In this document: piece after piece, positions 1-6,031 of the stretch | Layout: each line of letters starts with the position of its first letter | Numbering within the stretch: the first letter of the stretch is position 1 | DNA from: Chloroflexota bacterium | GTDB taxonomy: Bacteria; Chloroflexota; Anaerolineae; Anaerolineales; UBA11858 | DNA: 6,371 nt | NCBI GenBank assembly: GCA_003513015.1 | Contig: DOTA01000470.1 | Coordinates: 1-6,371 of the forward strand | Direction: 5' to 3' | Notes under the pieces: generated by a model | The model's database searches: none | What the model saw: only the letters and a program-made list of their open reading frames with translations | Told to the model about the DNA's origin: nothing | Position numbers and translations under genes: made by a program

Positions 1-245
1 ACCATCAGTCGGCGGTGGGTTTTGCGGGTTTGGGCTAGCAGCCCCACGATCAGGGCAATGCCAGTGCTGTTGATATAATCCACACCCGAAAAATTGAGTA
101 CAATCACTTTCGGGTTTTGACTGTCGGCTTCAGCGTAAGCCAGGTTGAGAGCTTCGTCGGCCTGGGCGTTAATTTCGCCTTGCAGGTCGATCACCACTCG
201 CTGGTTTTCAATTCGGACTTGTGCAGAAAAAGGTTTTGGGGTCAT
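1..245 (-). CDS. STAS-domain anti-sigma-factor antagonist (RsbV/SpoIIAA-like), 3' end outside window
   Basis: The 81 complete codons visible match the STAS fold of anti-anti-sigma factors. In known partner switches this small cytoplasmic protein, when unphosphorylated, binds the RsbW-type kinase and releases its target; the kinase inactivates it by phosphorylating a serine, and a PP2C phosphatase restores it. The signature is the loop before helix 2, VDYINSTGIALIVGLL (residues 55-70). Ser60 aligns with the phospho-acceptor of RsbV (motif DSTG). The usual preceding Asp is Asn59 here. The strand VVIDLQGEINAQ (17-28) is the typical LxGxL/I-type STAS strand. The start is ATG at 245-243, preceded by AAAGAGG five bases upstream. 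The gene lies 26 bp after the phosphatase/kinase, its natural partner. The family usually runs to about 100-120 residues, so roughly the last quarter is missing. The family call is secure; the regulated target is unknown. Confidence 0.9.
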   Translation of the reverse strand, partial: MTPKPFSAQVRIENQRVVIDLQGEINAQADEALNLAYAEADSQNPKVIVLNFSGVDYINSTGIALIVGLLAQTRKTHRRLM

Positions 246-250
246 CTTTA

Positions 251-257
251 CCTCTTT
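251..257 (-). promoter_or_regulatory. Shine-Dalgarno site of the STAS gene
   Basis: AAAGAGG on the minus strand lies five bases before the ATG at 245-243. It sits in the 26-bp gap after the phosphatase/kinase stop. The strong site supports this start and suggests independent re-initiation on a shared transcript. No hairpin or promoter is visible in the gap. Confidence 0.7.
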
Positions 258-271
258 GTGAGTCAGGCTAT

Positions 272-1858
272 TTATCGGTTGACAATCAACTCGATGATTT
301 GGCCCTGCTCGCCTTGTAGTATGTTCATTTCATCAACCATATTTTGGATCAGGAACAGCCCCCAGCCGCGCGGGGATTGTTCTCCGGCCAATTTAGAATC
401 CAGATCAGGGGTGACCATTTCGATCTGGGCGATGCCCTGCCCGAAATCATGGATACGTATATTAATCTGAGCGTCACTCTTCGTCACCCGGATGCGCACT
501 GGCAAATCTTCGCGATATTGGTTGCCATGTTCCATAGCATTCATGGTGGCTTCGGCTACGGCGGTTTGCAGGCGGTTTTTCACCGTATCATCCAAGCTAA
601 ATGCCTCCAGAATTTCAATGACTTTCTCGCTGGCGGGCCGTTCATTACCAGGCTGGCTAGGAATATCAAATTCCGCTACAAGAGACCAATTCAAACTACC
701 TTCTGCGTGCGTTCCCGATGCGGTGTGCAAGAGGGTGACCAGGGTGATGTCATCCTCCTGTTCGTAATTCTCTCCGGTAAATTCTTTCAGGGTGCGTAGC
801 AATTCGGGGACGATTTCATCGGTAGTGATTTTTGATTCCATCACTTTTACCATGTGTTCAAAACCGTACATTTCCCGGTTGGGATTGTGAGCCTCGACCA
901 AACCATCACTGGAAAGTAAAAGGGCATCTCCTTCTGAAAGCTGGGTCTCTACTTCTTCATACTGCATCCCGGGCAGCAATCCCAGAGGCATTCCGGTGGC
1001 GCGCAGTTCAGTGACTTGACCATTCGAAATCAGGTAGGGCAAATTGTGGCCGGCATTAGCAAATACGATCTTGCCGCTCTCTGGTTCGAGCAGCAGATAA
1101 AGGCAGGTGACAAACATTTTTTGGGGAATATCGGGGTACAGCAAATCATTGGTGCGAGCCAGCACCTCCCCGGGCGAGATCATGTGCTCGGCCGCGCCGC
1201 GCAGGATGCTGCGGGTGGTGGCCATCACCAGGGCCGCGGGAACACCCTTATCGGTCACATCGGCGATAATCACGGCCATGCGCCCATCGGGGAGTTGGAT
1301 GAAATCATAGAAATCGCCGCTGACTTCTCGGGCCGGTTGCCAAAAAGGTTGAATCTGCCATCCCTTGAAAACGGGAATTTCTGCGGGGAGCAAAGTCTCT
1401 TGGATGACACGCGCCACCCTCAATTCCTGTTCGATGCGTTCCCGCTGACGGGCTTCAGCCTGCTGTTGCCGGACTAACTGAGCGACCCGTAAGGCCGGGG
1501 CAGCCTGGGTGGCTAAATTTTGCAGCAAGCGCATATCATCGCTGGAATAATCCTGTTCGCTGCGGCGCGGGCCCAAGTTGAGCAGACCGATCAATTCTCC
1601 CTGGCTGACTAGCGGCAGCGCCAGCCGAATACCGGCCTCTCGCATACCCTGCAGAGTGGGAGAATCCAGGTTAAGCTGTGCCAGATCGATCACACCGGGG
1701 GAGCTTTGAACATAGGCCAGCAGTGGATCGTTGGCAGGAATATCGAGGGGTAATATCTCTCCCTGCAAGTTCGGCGAAACCACAGCCTGTATTTCGGCTT
1801 CAGGTTCGACCTGTGGTTGTCTGCGGTTGCGGTTCCAAAGTGAAGGTTTGTTTTTCAT
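272..1858 (-). CDS. Half-GAF - PP2C/SpoIIE phosphatase - RsbW-like kinase fusion (partner-switch regulator)
   Basis: This 528-residue cytoplasmic protein has no membrane segment. Residues 1-30 are polar and unassigned. Residues 31-125 resemble only the C-terminal half of a GAF domain (GIRLALPLVSQGELIGLLNL, 76-95). Residues 118-158 form a likely helical linker or coiled coil. Residues 160-378 are a PP2C/SpoIIE phosphatase with its metal-site motifs: SGDFYDF (180-186), ADVTDKG (199-205), NAGHN (268-272), SSDGLVEA (316-323) and EDD (368-370). Residues 390-528 are an RsbW-type GHKL kinase with an N-box in which E436, N440 and H444 have SpoIIAB-like spacing, a G1 motif DFGQGI (471-476) and a G2 motif RGWGLFLI (497-504). 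By family knowledge the phosphatase dephosphorylates a STAS protein and the kinase phosphorylates it or binds it; the STAS gene follows directly. HsbR of Pseudomonas and CrsR of Shewanella carry a similar PP2C-kinase pair behind a receiver domain. The start has GAGG four bases upstream, and an in-frame TGA at 1867-1865 rules out extension, so the short GAF is not a start miscall. Confidence 0.93.
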   Translation of the reverse strand: MKNKPSLWNRNRRQPQVEPEAEIQAVVSPNLQGEILPLDIPANDPLLAYVQSSPGVIDLAQLNLDSPTLQGMREAGIRLALPLVSQGELIGLLNLGPRRSEQDYSSDDMRLLQNLATQAAPALRVAQLVRQQQAEARQRERIEQELRVARVIQETLLPAEIPVFKGWQIQPFWQPAREVSGDFYDFIQLPDGRMAVIIADVTDKGVPAALVMATTRSILRGAAEHMISPGEVLARTNDLLYPDIPQKMFVTCLYLLLEPESGKIVFANAGHNLPYLISNGQVTELRATGMPLGLLPGMQYEEVETQLSEGDALLLSSDGLVEAHNPNREMYGFEHMVKVMESKITTDEIVPELLRTLKEFTGENYEQEDDITLVTLLHTASGTHAEGSLNWSLVAEFDIPSQPGNERPASEKVIEILEAFSLDDTVKNRLQTAVAEATMNAMEHGNQYREDLPVRIRVTKSDAQINIRIHDFGQGIAQIEMVTPDLDSKLAGEQSPRGWGLFLIQNMVDEMNILQGEQGQIIELIVNR

Positions 1859-1862
1859 CTTG

Positions 1863-1867
1863 CCTCA
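1863..1867 (-). promoter_or_regulatory. Shine-Dalgarno site and in-frame stop that fix the phosphatase/kinase start
   Basis: On the minus strand TGAGG reads toward the ATG at 1858-1856. GAGG (1866-1863) is four bases from the start. TGA (1867-1865) is in frame with it, so no longer protein can be read through this point. Confidence 0.7.
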
Positions 1868-1893
1868 ATTCTACGAAATGCGCGTCTGTTAAA

Positions 1894-1913
1894 CGTTACG
1901 AAAAGCGTTACGA
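1894..1913. repeat. Tandem direct repeat CGTTACGA x2, 12-bp period, possible operator
   Basis: CGTTACGA occurs at 1894-1901 and again at 1906-1913, separated by AAAG. Each core CGT-T-ACG is itself a small odd palindrome. A partial third match, TACGAAA, lies at 1872-1878. Two copies about one helical turn apart, directly upstream of a regulatory gene, have the form of a protein-binding site. Function is inferred, and the repeat is short enough to be chance. Confidence 0.4.
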
Positions 1914-1935
1914 GATCGCTGATTTTCAAATTGGT

Positions 1936-3435
1936 TCAAAATTGCTCACTGGAATTTCCCAGTTCCCATTCAGCACGCAGTGATTTATGCGGCTGGTGTT
2001 TTTCGAGGGAGCGCCATTCGGGGGTCAGCGGCACCAAGCCCAATTGCCGGGTGATCTTACGGGCCGCCAAACCGATGATGGCGGTATAGGTCGGGTAGGC
2101 AATCTGCAAATCGGCCAACTGTTCTACCCACATCCCCGCGGCCATGCCTGCTGCCGCCATGTGGACGATCTCCAAAGCCTGCTCGCCCACCACATGCGCG
2201 CCCAAGATACGGTTATTTTCGGGCGAGACGATCAGCTTGCAAAGGCCGGCCGTGCGGTTATCAATCACTGCCCGATCCAGCTCGCGGTAGTCTGCCTGGG
2301 CAACCAGATACTCCCCGGCTACCTGAGCCTGTGCTTCGGTCAGCCCGACACTGGCATACTCCGGGTCGGTGAAACCGCCATGGGGCACGATGGGATGCTT
2401 TTCGGGATGACCGCTACCCAATACGGCATTTTCAGCCGCGGCCAGGGCTTCGTACCCGGCGCTTTGCACTAGCATCATGCGCCCGGTGATGTCGCCCGCC
2501 GCGAAAATATGGGGCTGATTGGTTTGCAGGTAATCATTGACTGGGATGTAATGCCCTATGGTTTCGACCCCGGCCGCGGGCAGGTTCAACCCTGAAAGGT
2601 TGCCTACCCAGCCGGTGGAGAGCATTACAGCCTGGGCCTGGAGTTGGTGATCTTGACCATTGTGGGTGTAATGCACAATTCGGGAGTTTCCCTGCCCCTC
2701 GATCCGTTGGAGGCCCTCGATCCCGGTGATGATCCGCAGGCCGCGTTGGTGAAAAGCTTGCCTGACCACCTCCGCAATGGCCTGATCTTCGTTCCCCAGG
2801 ATGTGGTCGCTGCGTTCCAGCAAAGTAACTTCTGCGCCAAAAGCTGCAAAGATCGAGGCCAACTGGCAACCGGTGGCCGCTGCACCGACAATAATGACCG
2901 AAGAAGGCAGGGCTTTGAGCGCCCAAACATCGCTGTGGGTCAGAGCCAGTTCAGCGCCGGGGAAATCCAACCGCCGGGCGCGGCCTCCCGCACACAAGAT
3001 GAACTTTTCGGCGCTCAGACGACGGCCATCGGGCAAGCCCAAGGTGTGGGCATCCAGGAAGCGGGCTTCACCCACTTCGCTAAAAACTTGCACATCCACA
3101 TCGGCAAGGTGGCCAATTAGCTGTTTTTTCTCTTGGATGGTGTATACAACTTGGGCAGCGCGGCGCATCACCTGGGTAAAATCCAGTTTGGGATTGTCGC
3201 TGATCAAGCCATATTCGGGAAATTGCTCGGCCTCGCGCAGCAAACGAGCGGTGTGGGCCAGCACGCGGGTAGGCACGCAGCCATCATTTGTGCAGGTGCC
3301 GCCCATGCGGTTGCGTTCGACCAACGTGACGCTTGCACCCAATTCGCGGGCACGTAAAGCCGCGGTTACCCCGGCGGGTCCACCACCCACTACAATCAGA
3401 TCAGATTTGAATTCGTTTGGTTTTATTTGAGCCAT
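1936..3435 (-). CDS. Class I pyridine nucleotide-disulfide oxidoreductase (MerA/lipoamide-dehydrogenase fold), substrate unknown
   Basis: This 499-residue soluble FAD enzyme should move electrons from NAD(P)H through FAD to a redox-active disulfide. Motifs in order: FAD-binding GGGPAG (17-22); disulfide GGTCTNDGCVPTR (45-57) with Cys48 and Cys53 in the C-x4-C pattern; second nucleotide-binding site GAAATG (184-189), in place of the usual GxGxxG; FAD-site FAAGD (311-315); and a C-terminal dimerisation domain from about 347. Two features argue against standard members. The His-Pro-Thr region of glutathione reductase and lipoamide dehydrogenase reads IAYPTYTAI (445-453), without the catalytic His-Glu pair. 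There is also no N-terminal heavy-metal domain and no C-terminal Cys-Cys, so a true mercuric reductase is unlikely. It is a MerA-like relative often labelled mercuric reductase by homology. Its ATG overlaps the end of membrane protein A by 13 bp, with GAGGGA eight bases upstream. Residues 468-499 form a polar tail of unknown role. Confidence 0.9.
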   Translation of the reverse strand: MAQIKPNEFKSDLIVVGGGPAGVTAALRARELGASVTLVERNRMGGTCTNDGCVPTRVLAHTARLLREAEQFPEYGLISDNPKLDFTQVMRRAAQVVYTIQEKKQLIGHLADVDVQVFSEVGEARFLDAHTLGLPDGRRLSAEKFILCAGGRARRLDFPGAELALTHSDVWALKALPSSVIIVGAAATGCQLASIFAAFGAEVTLLERSDHILGNEDQAIAEVVRQAFHQRGLRIITGIEGLQRIEGQGNSRIVHYTHNGQDHQLQAQAVMLSTGWVGNLSGLNLPAAGVETIGHYIPVNDYLQTNQPHIFAAGDITGRMMLVQSAGYEALAAAENAVLGSGHPEKHPIVPHGGFTDPEYASVGLTEAQAQVAGEYLVAQADYRELDRAVIDNRTAGLCKLIVSPENNRILGAHVVGEQALEIVHMAAAGMAAGMWVEQLADLQIAYPTYTAIIGLAARKITRQLGLVPLTPEWRSLEKHQPHKSLRAEWELGNSSEQF

Positions 3436-4838
3436 AGAGAGATTCCCTCAGGTTCCAAATTTTCAGCAATCACGGCCATCAGGTTCGCAGTCAACTGATC
3501 CAACGCCACTTCGTCCCGAGCGGCAGCAGCGAAGCGAGCCAGCGCCTTTTCGGCATCGTATTTTTTGCGGTAAAAACGGCGATCGATGAAATCCTGGGTG
3601 CGGATGCGAAGGGGGTTGAACAGGGCGGCGATCGCCAGCGTGGAAAGCACGATCACAAGCGGAGATTGCTCTCCGAATAGATTCTCCGTCAGGCTTTGCA
3701 GCAAGATCACACTGCCAAAATAGACCAGCACCAAAAGCCCGGTCAGCAGGGCATACTGCAAGGTTTTACGGATGATGATGTCAATATCGAACAACCGATA
3801 GCGCAAGATCGCCACCGCGATCATTGCTACCATGACCATAAAAACCCAGGAGCCGACCACATTGAAGGCTTCCTGCGGAATCATCACAATCCCGATGGTG
3901 TTCAAAAGAAACATGAGTGCTAGCGTACCAAACCCTAACACGAATCCCCCAACCCCCCAGCGGATCTGCGCCTGGCTGACCGCATCGTGCATTGTAAAGG
4001 CATTGTGAACCAGGATACCGACCGCCGAGAGAAATGACAGCACAAACCAGAACCAACTTAAGGGAGAATCCGGAAAAAATAAAAGCAGTGTAAACCCAAC
4101 TCCGCCAACAGCTATGGGAGTCCACGCAAAACGCAGATAAGATGGATTAGGTTTAGGGAAGGTCATGGCGAAACGAATGATGCTGTATGGAAACAAACCC
4201 ATCAGCAACATGTTTGCCAGGCGGCTTTGAAGAAAATCTGCGGTGGGGTCTAACCAAGTAACATACCCAAATGGAATCACCTCCACAATGGCGATCGAAG
4301 TGAAGGCAGCCATGATCAAAAGCAACGAGCCCGCCGCCGGATCATCGGGTTTGCGAAAAAAGATGAAGATTGCCAACCCGAATTGCACGATTGTCGAAAT
4401 CAGGTTGAACACTTCGCTTGGTGTAAGGTACGCTTTCCAAAAATTAAGCCCAGAAGGCCAATGTCCAATTGTTACAGGGATTTCCAGCTCTTTGTCACCC
4501 CGATGGATGCGATAAGTCAGCGTGTTCCCGGCTTGCACACGCGCTTGAAGCAAGTCCGATTCACTGATGCTCTGGAATTCCACTGGGATGCCCTCGACGG
4601 AGACCAGGATGTCGCCGCGTTGTAGCTGGGGATTTAGGCTTGCCAGATCGCGCAAAAAGGTTACATCGCCTGCCTCGCCCATCGCCCAGCCATCCGTAGG
4701 CAGGGTATGCCGGTAACTGGCATCGATGACCCCAAAAACCAGTACGCTGATCACTACCAGGAGGGTGAGCCACCCCGCGAGGTCAAAACGCGATCGTAAT
4801 CCGGATGCCTTTGGGTTGCTCATTACTTTCTCAGCCAT
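3423..4838 (-). CDS. Multi-pass membrane protein with extracytoplasmic PDZ-like domain (paralogue A)
   Basis: This 471-residue integral membrane protein has no enzymatic domain that I can see and is probably a sensor or scaffold. A first membrane helix (about 22-38) is followed by a probably extracytoplasmic stretch of about 100 residues. That stretch contains the PDZ-like core LQRGDILVSVEGIPV (72-86). Roughly seven more hydrophobic helices run from 143 to 345, with QIRW (290-293) in a loop; related membrane sensor regions carry a QxKW-type motif there. Then come DIDIIIRK (351-358), two more helices (361-381, 392-408), a basic stretch RRFYRKKYDAE (420-430) and a cytoplasmic helical tail ending in SLWLK. 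Residues 343-471 are about 80% identical to the end of paralogue B. Two starts are possible. Met1 at 4838 has GGAG about ten bases upstream. Met6 at 4823 overlaps the stop of B as TAATG and has GAGAAAG nearby. Function is not established. Confidence 0.85.
   Translation of the reverse strand: MAEKVMSNPKASGLRSRFDLAGWLTLLVVISVLVFGVIDASYRHTLPTDGWAMGEAGDVTFLRDLASLNPQLQRGDILVSVEGIPVEFQSISESDLLQARVQAGNTLTYRIHRGDKELEIPVTIGHWPSGLNFWKAYLTPSEVFNLISTIVQFGLAIFIFFRKPDDPAAGSLLLIMAAFTSIAIVEVIPFGYVTWLDPTADFLQSRLANMLLMGLFPYSIIRFAMTFPKPNPSYLRFAWTPIAVGGVGFTLLLFFPDSPLSWFWFVLSFLSAVGILVHNAFTMHDAVSQAQIRWGVGGFVLGFGTLALMFLLNTIGIVMIPQEAFNVVGSWVFMVMVAMIAVAILRYRLFDIDIIIRKTLQYALLTGLLVLVYFGSVILLQSLTENLFGEQSPLVIVLSTLAIAALFNPLRIRTQDFIDRRFYRKKYDAEKALARFAAAARDEVALDQLTANLMAVIAENLEPEGISLWLK
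3444..3449 (-). promoter_or_regulatory. Shine-Dalgarno site of the oxidoreductase, inside the preceding gene
   Basis: GAGGGA lies eight bases before the ATG at 3435-3433, within the last codons of membrane protein A. It supports this start and coupling of the two genes. Confidence 0.65.
3683..3740. repeat. 58-bp exact direct repeat, first copy
   Basis: Base-for-base identical to 5086-5143. It encodes GLLVLVYFGSVILLQSLTE (residues 367-385 of paralogue A), so even synonymous positions agree over 19 codons, while flanking codons differ at several third positions. Confidence 0.95.
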
Positions 4839-6031
4839 AAGCTTGTATTCTCCGATTGCATGGTTTCATTGACAATGCCCAGCAGCGCGGCAGTCAATTT
4901 GTCCATGTCAACTTCATCTCGCGCGGTGGCGGCGAATTGGGCCAAAGCCTGTTCGGCATCATATTTCTTGCGGTAAAAGCGCCGGTCGATGAACTCCTGG
5001 ATGCGAGTACGCAAGGGATTGAACAGGGCCGCGATCGCCAGCGTGGAGAGCACGATCACCAACGGCGATTGTTCCCCGAAAAAAGTCTCCGTCAGGCTTT
5101 GCAGCAAGATCACACTGCCAAAATAGACCAGCACCAAAAGCCCTGTCAGGAGGGCATATTGCAGGGTTTTGCGGATGATGATGTCAATGTCATACAAATG
5201 GTAGCGCAGGATGGCGATGCCGATCGCAATCGGAAAAGTTGACATCCCAATCGGCAGCAGCAGGTTCCATAAATTATCGCTTTCGCTGTAACTGCTGCCC
5301 AAAAAGGAGGGTAAATAAAACAAGACGAAAACTGCTGCGGCGAAAAACAGCCATTTGATTTGTTCACGTTCCACCCCGCGGGCGCGGCGGAAACGCACAA
5401 ACAGGGACATCACACATAAGAAAATCCAGGCCGGGAAAAGAAAAAAGAAAGGTCCGACAATTTTATTCACCCATTCCGCTCTCAGGAAGCCAATCGGATT
5501 ATCAACCTGGAACACGGTGGCATCCGCTCCCGGCCCAATCACTTCTGCAAAAGTGATCAGGAAAACAAAAATCGCCAGAATCCCAACACCAAATGAGACT
5601 ACCCATCGCCAGCGTGGAGTCAGCGGTTTACCGGTGGGGAAAAGAAGCATGATAAACATCACCGGCAGAACCAGGAGCAGCCAGTTCCAATTGCTGAACC
5701 ATAAGACCAACAGAAATAGAGGGGATGGATCAACCGGAGGGGGCACCAGTCTGTTTAAATAGGGGGCGATGTAAGCGTCCACCACAAAAGCCATGGAGGT
5801 GCCCGGCAACATCATGATCAATCCGATCACGTTGCGTGGTTGGTGGGAAGTAATCAACGCGCCGACCAGAGCGAAAAGGACCGGAACAAGTGGAAACGTT
5901 AATTCAAAAAGGGTGGTCGGCGTCCCCGTAGGGTTTTCCAGGGCGAAATAAAGGATTGCTCCAATGTTGGCAGAGGCGATCACCCCAAAAAATATCCAGG
6001 CAAAAATGGCATTACGCTTGTCTTTGGTCAT
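4823..6031 (-). CDS. Multi-pass membrane protein (paralogue B), putative sensor/transducer
   Basis: This 402-residue hydrophobic protein has about eight membrane helices in its N-terminal two thirds (near 9-31, 42-60, 67-90, 105-130, 143-163, 192-213, 226-242 and 256-275), and no PDZ-like insertion. EREQIKW (221-227) matches a loop motif of related bacterial 7TM-type sensor regions. From residue 273 it matches paralogue A without gaps: DIDIIIRK (281-288), two helices (291-311, 322-338), RRFYRKKYDAE (350-360) and a cytoplasmic tail ending SLWLRK. That ending resembles the beginning of a GAF-like segment, but the protein stops there. Its ATG overlaps the stop of the GNAT gene as ATGA, and its end overlaps paralogue A by 16 bp, so it sits inside a coupled chain. 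No kinase, cyclase or transport motif is visible. The membrane location is clear; a sensing role is inferred from context. Confidence 0.85.
   Translation of the reverse strand: MTKDKRNAIFAWIFFGVIASANIGAILYFALENPTGTPTTLFELTFPLVPVLFALVGALITSHQPRNVIGLIMMLPGTSMAFVVDAYIAPYLNRLVPPPVDPSPLFLLVLWFSNWNWLLLVLPVMFIMLLFPTGKPLTPRWRWVVSFGVGILAIFVFLITFAEVIGPGADATVFQVDNPIGFLRAEWVNKIVGPFFFLFPAWIFLCVMSLFVRFRRARGVEREQIKWLFFAAAVFVLFYLPSFLGSSYSESDNLWNLLLPIGMSTFPIAIGIAILRYHLYDIDIIIRKTLQYALLTGLLVLVYFGSVILLQSLTETFFGEQSPLVIVLSTLAIAALFNPLRTRIQEFIDRRFYRKKYDAEQALAQFAATARDEVDMDKLTAALLGIVNETMQSENTSLWLRK
4829..5215 (-). repeat. Duplicated C-terminal module, copy in paralogue B
   Basis: This segment encodes residues 273-401 of paralogue B and is the partner of 3426-3812. 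Similarity is highest from DIDIIIRK through RRFYRKKYDAE and falls in the last 20 residues, where only E, L and the SLWL ending persist. Confidence 0.85.
5086..5143. repeat. 58-bp exact direct repeat, second copy
   Basis: Identical to 3683-3740. It encodes residues 297-315 of paralogue B. The spacing of 1403 bp in direct orientation makes the pair a possible site for recombination that would fuse the two genes into one. Confidence 0.95.

Larger units (their letters stand above)
1859..1935. other. 77-bp intergenic gap between oxidoreductase and phosphatase/kinase
   Basis: This is the only gap above 30 bp between the genes in the window. It carries the tandem CGTTACGA repeat described separately and the phosphatase Shine-Dalgarno site. 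I see no stable stem followed by a T-run, so no intrinsic terminator is supported. I also see no well-spaced -35/-10 pair. It may hold an internal promoter for the phosphatase-STAS pair, but the sequence alone does not establish that. Confidence 0.5.
3426..3812 (-). repeat. Duplicated C-terminal module, copy in paralogue A
   Basis: This segment encodes residues 343-471 of paralogue A and aligns without indels to 4829-5215 at a constant offset of 1403 bp. By my count 103 of 129 residues agree. Upstream of the segment the two proteins no longer align by eye. Confidence 0.85.

Noticed and set aside
344..1477. Plus-strand open frames of 151 and 153 codons (344-799, 1016-1477) opposite the phosphatase/kinase
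   Set aside because: No recognisable domain, no good ribosome site that I could see, and complete overlap with the PP2C and kinase motifs on the other strand.
1868..1873. TAGAAT on the minus strand as a -10 promoter box for the phosphatase gene
   Set aside because: It is only nine bases from the ATG, so transcription would start past or inside the Shine-Dalgarno site. No reasonable -35 box lies 16-18 bases upstream.
1859..1935. Frameshifted remnant of the missing half of the GAF domain upstream of the phosphatase
   Set aside because: Only 77 bp separate it from the oxidoreductase stop, too little for about 70 missing residues. In the phosphatase frame there is a TGA at 1867-1865.
2801..3430. 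209-codon open frame on the plus strand, opposite the oxidoreductase
   Set aside because: Its product is rich in Ser, Arg, Ala and Pro with no family motif. It lies wholly antisense to a gene with intact catalytic motifs and is a shadow of that gene's codon bias.
1936..3435. Annotation as mercuric reductase (merA)
   Set aside because: No N-terminal heavy-metal domain, no C-terminal Cys-Cys pair, and no mer genes nearby. Only the general fold and redox disulfide agree.
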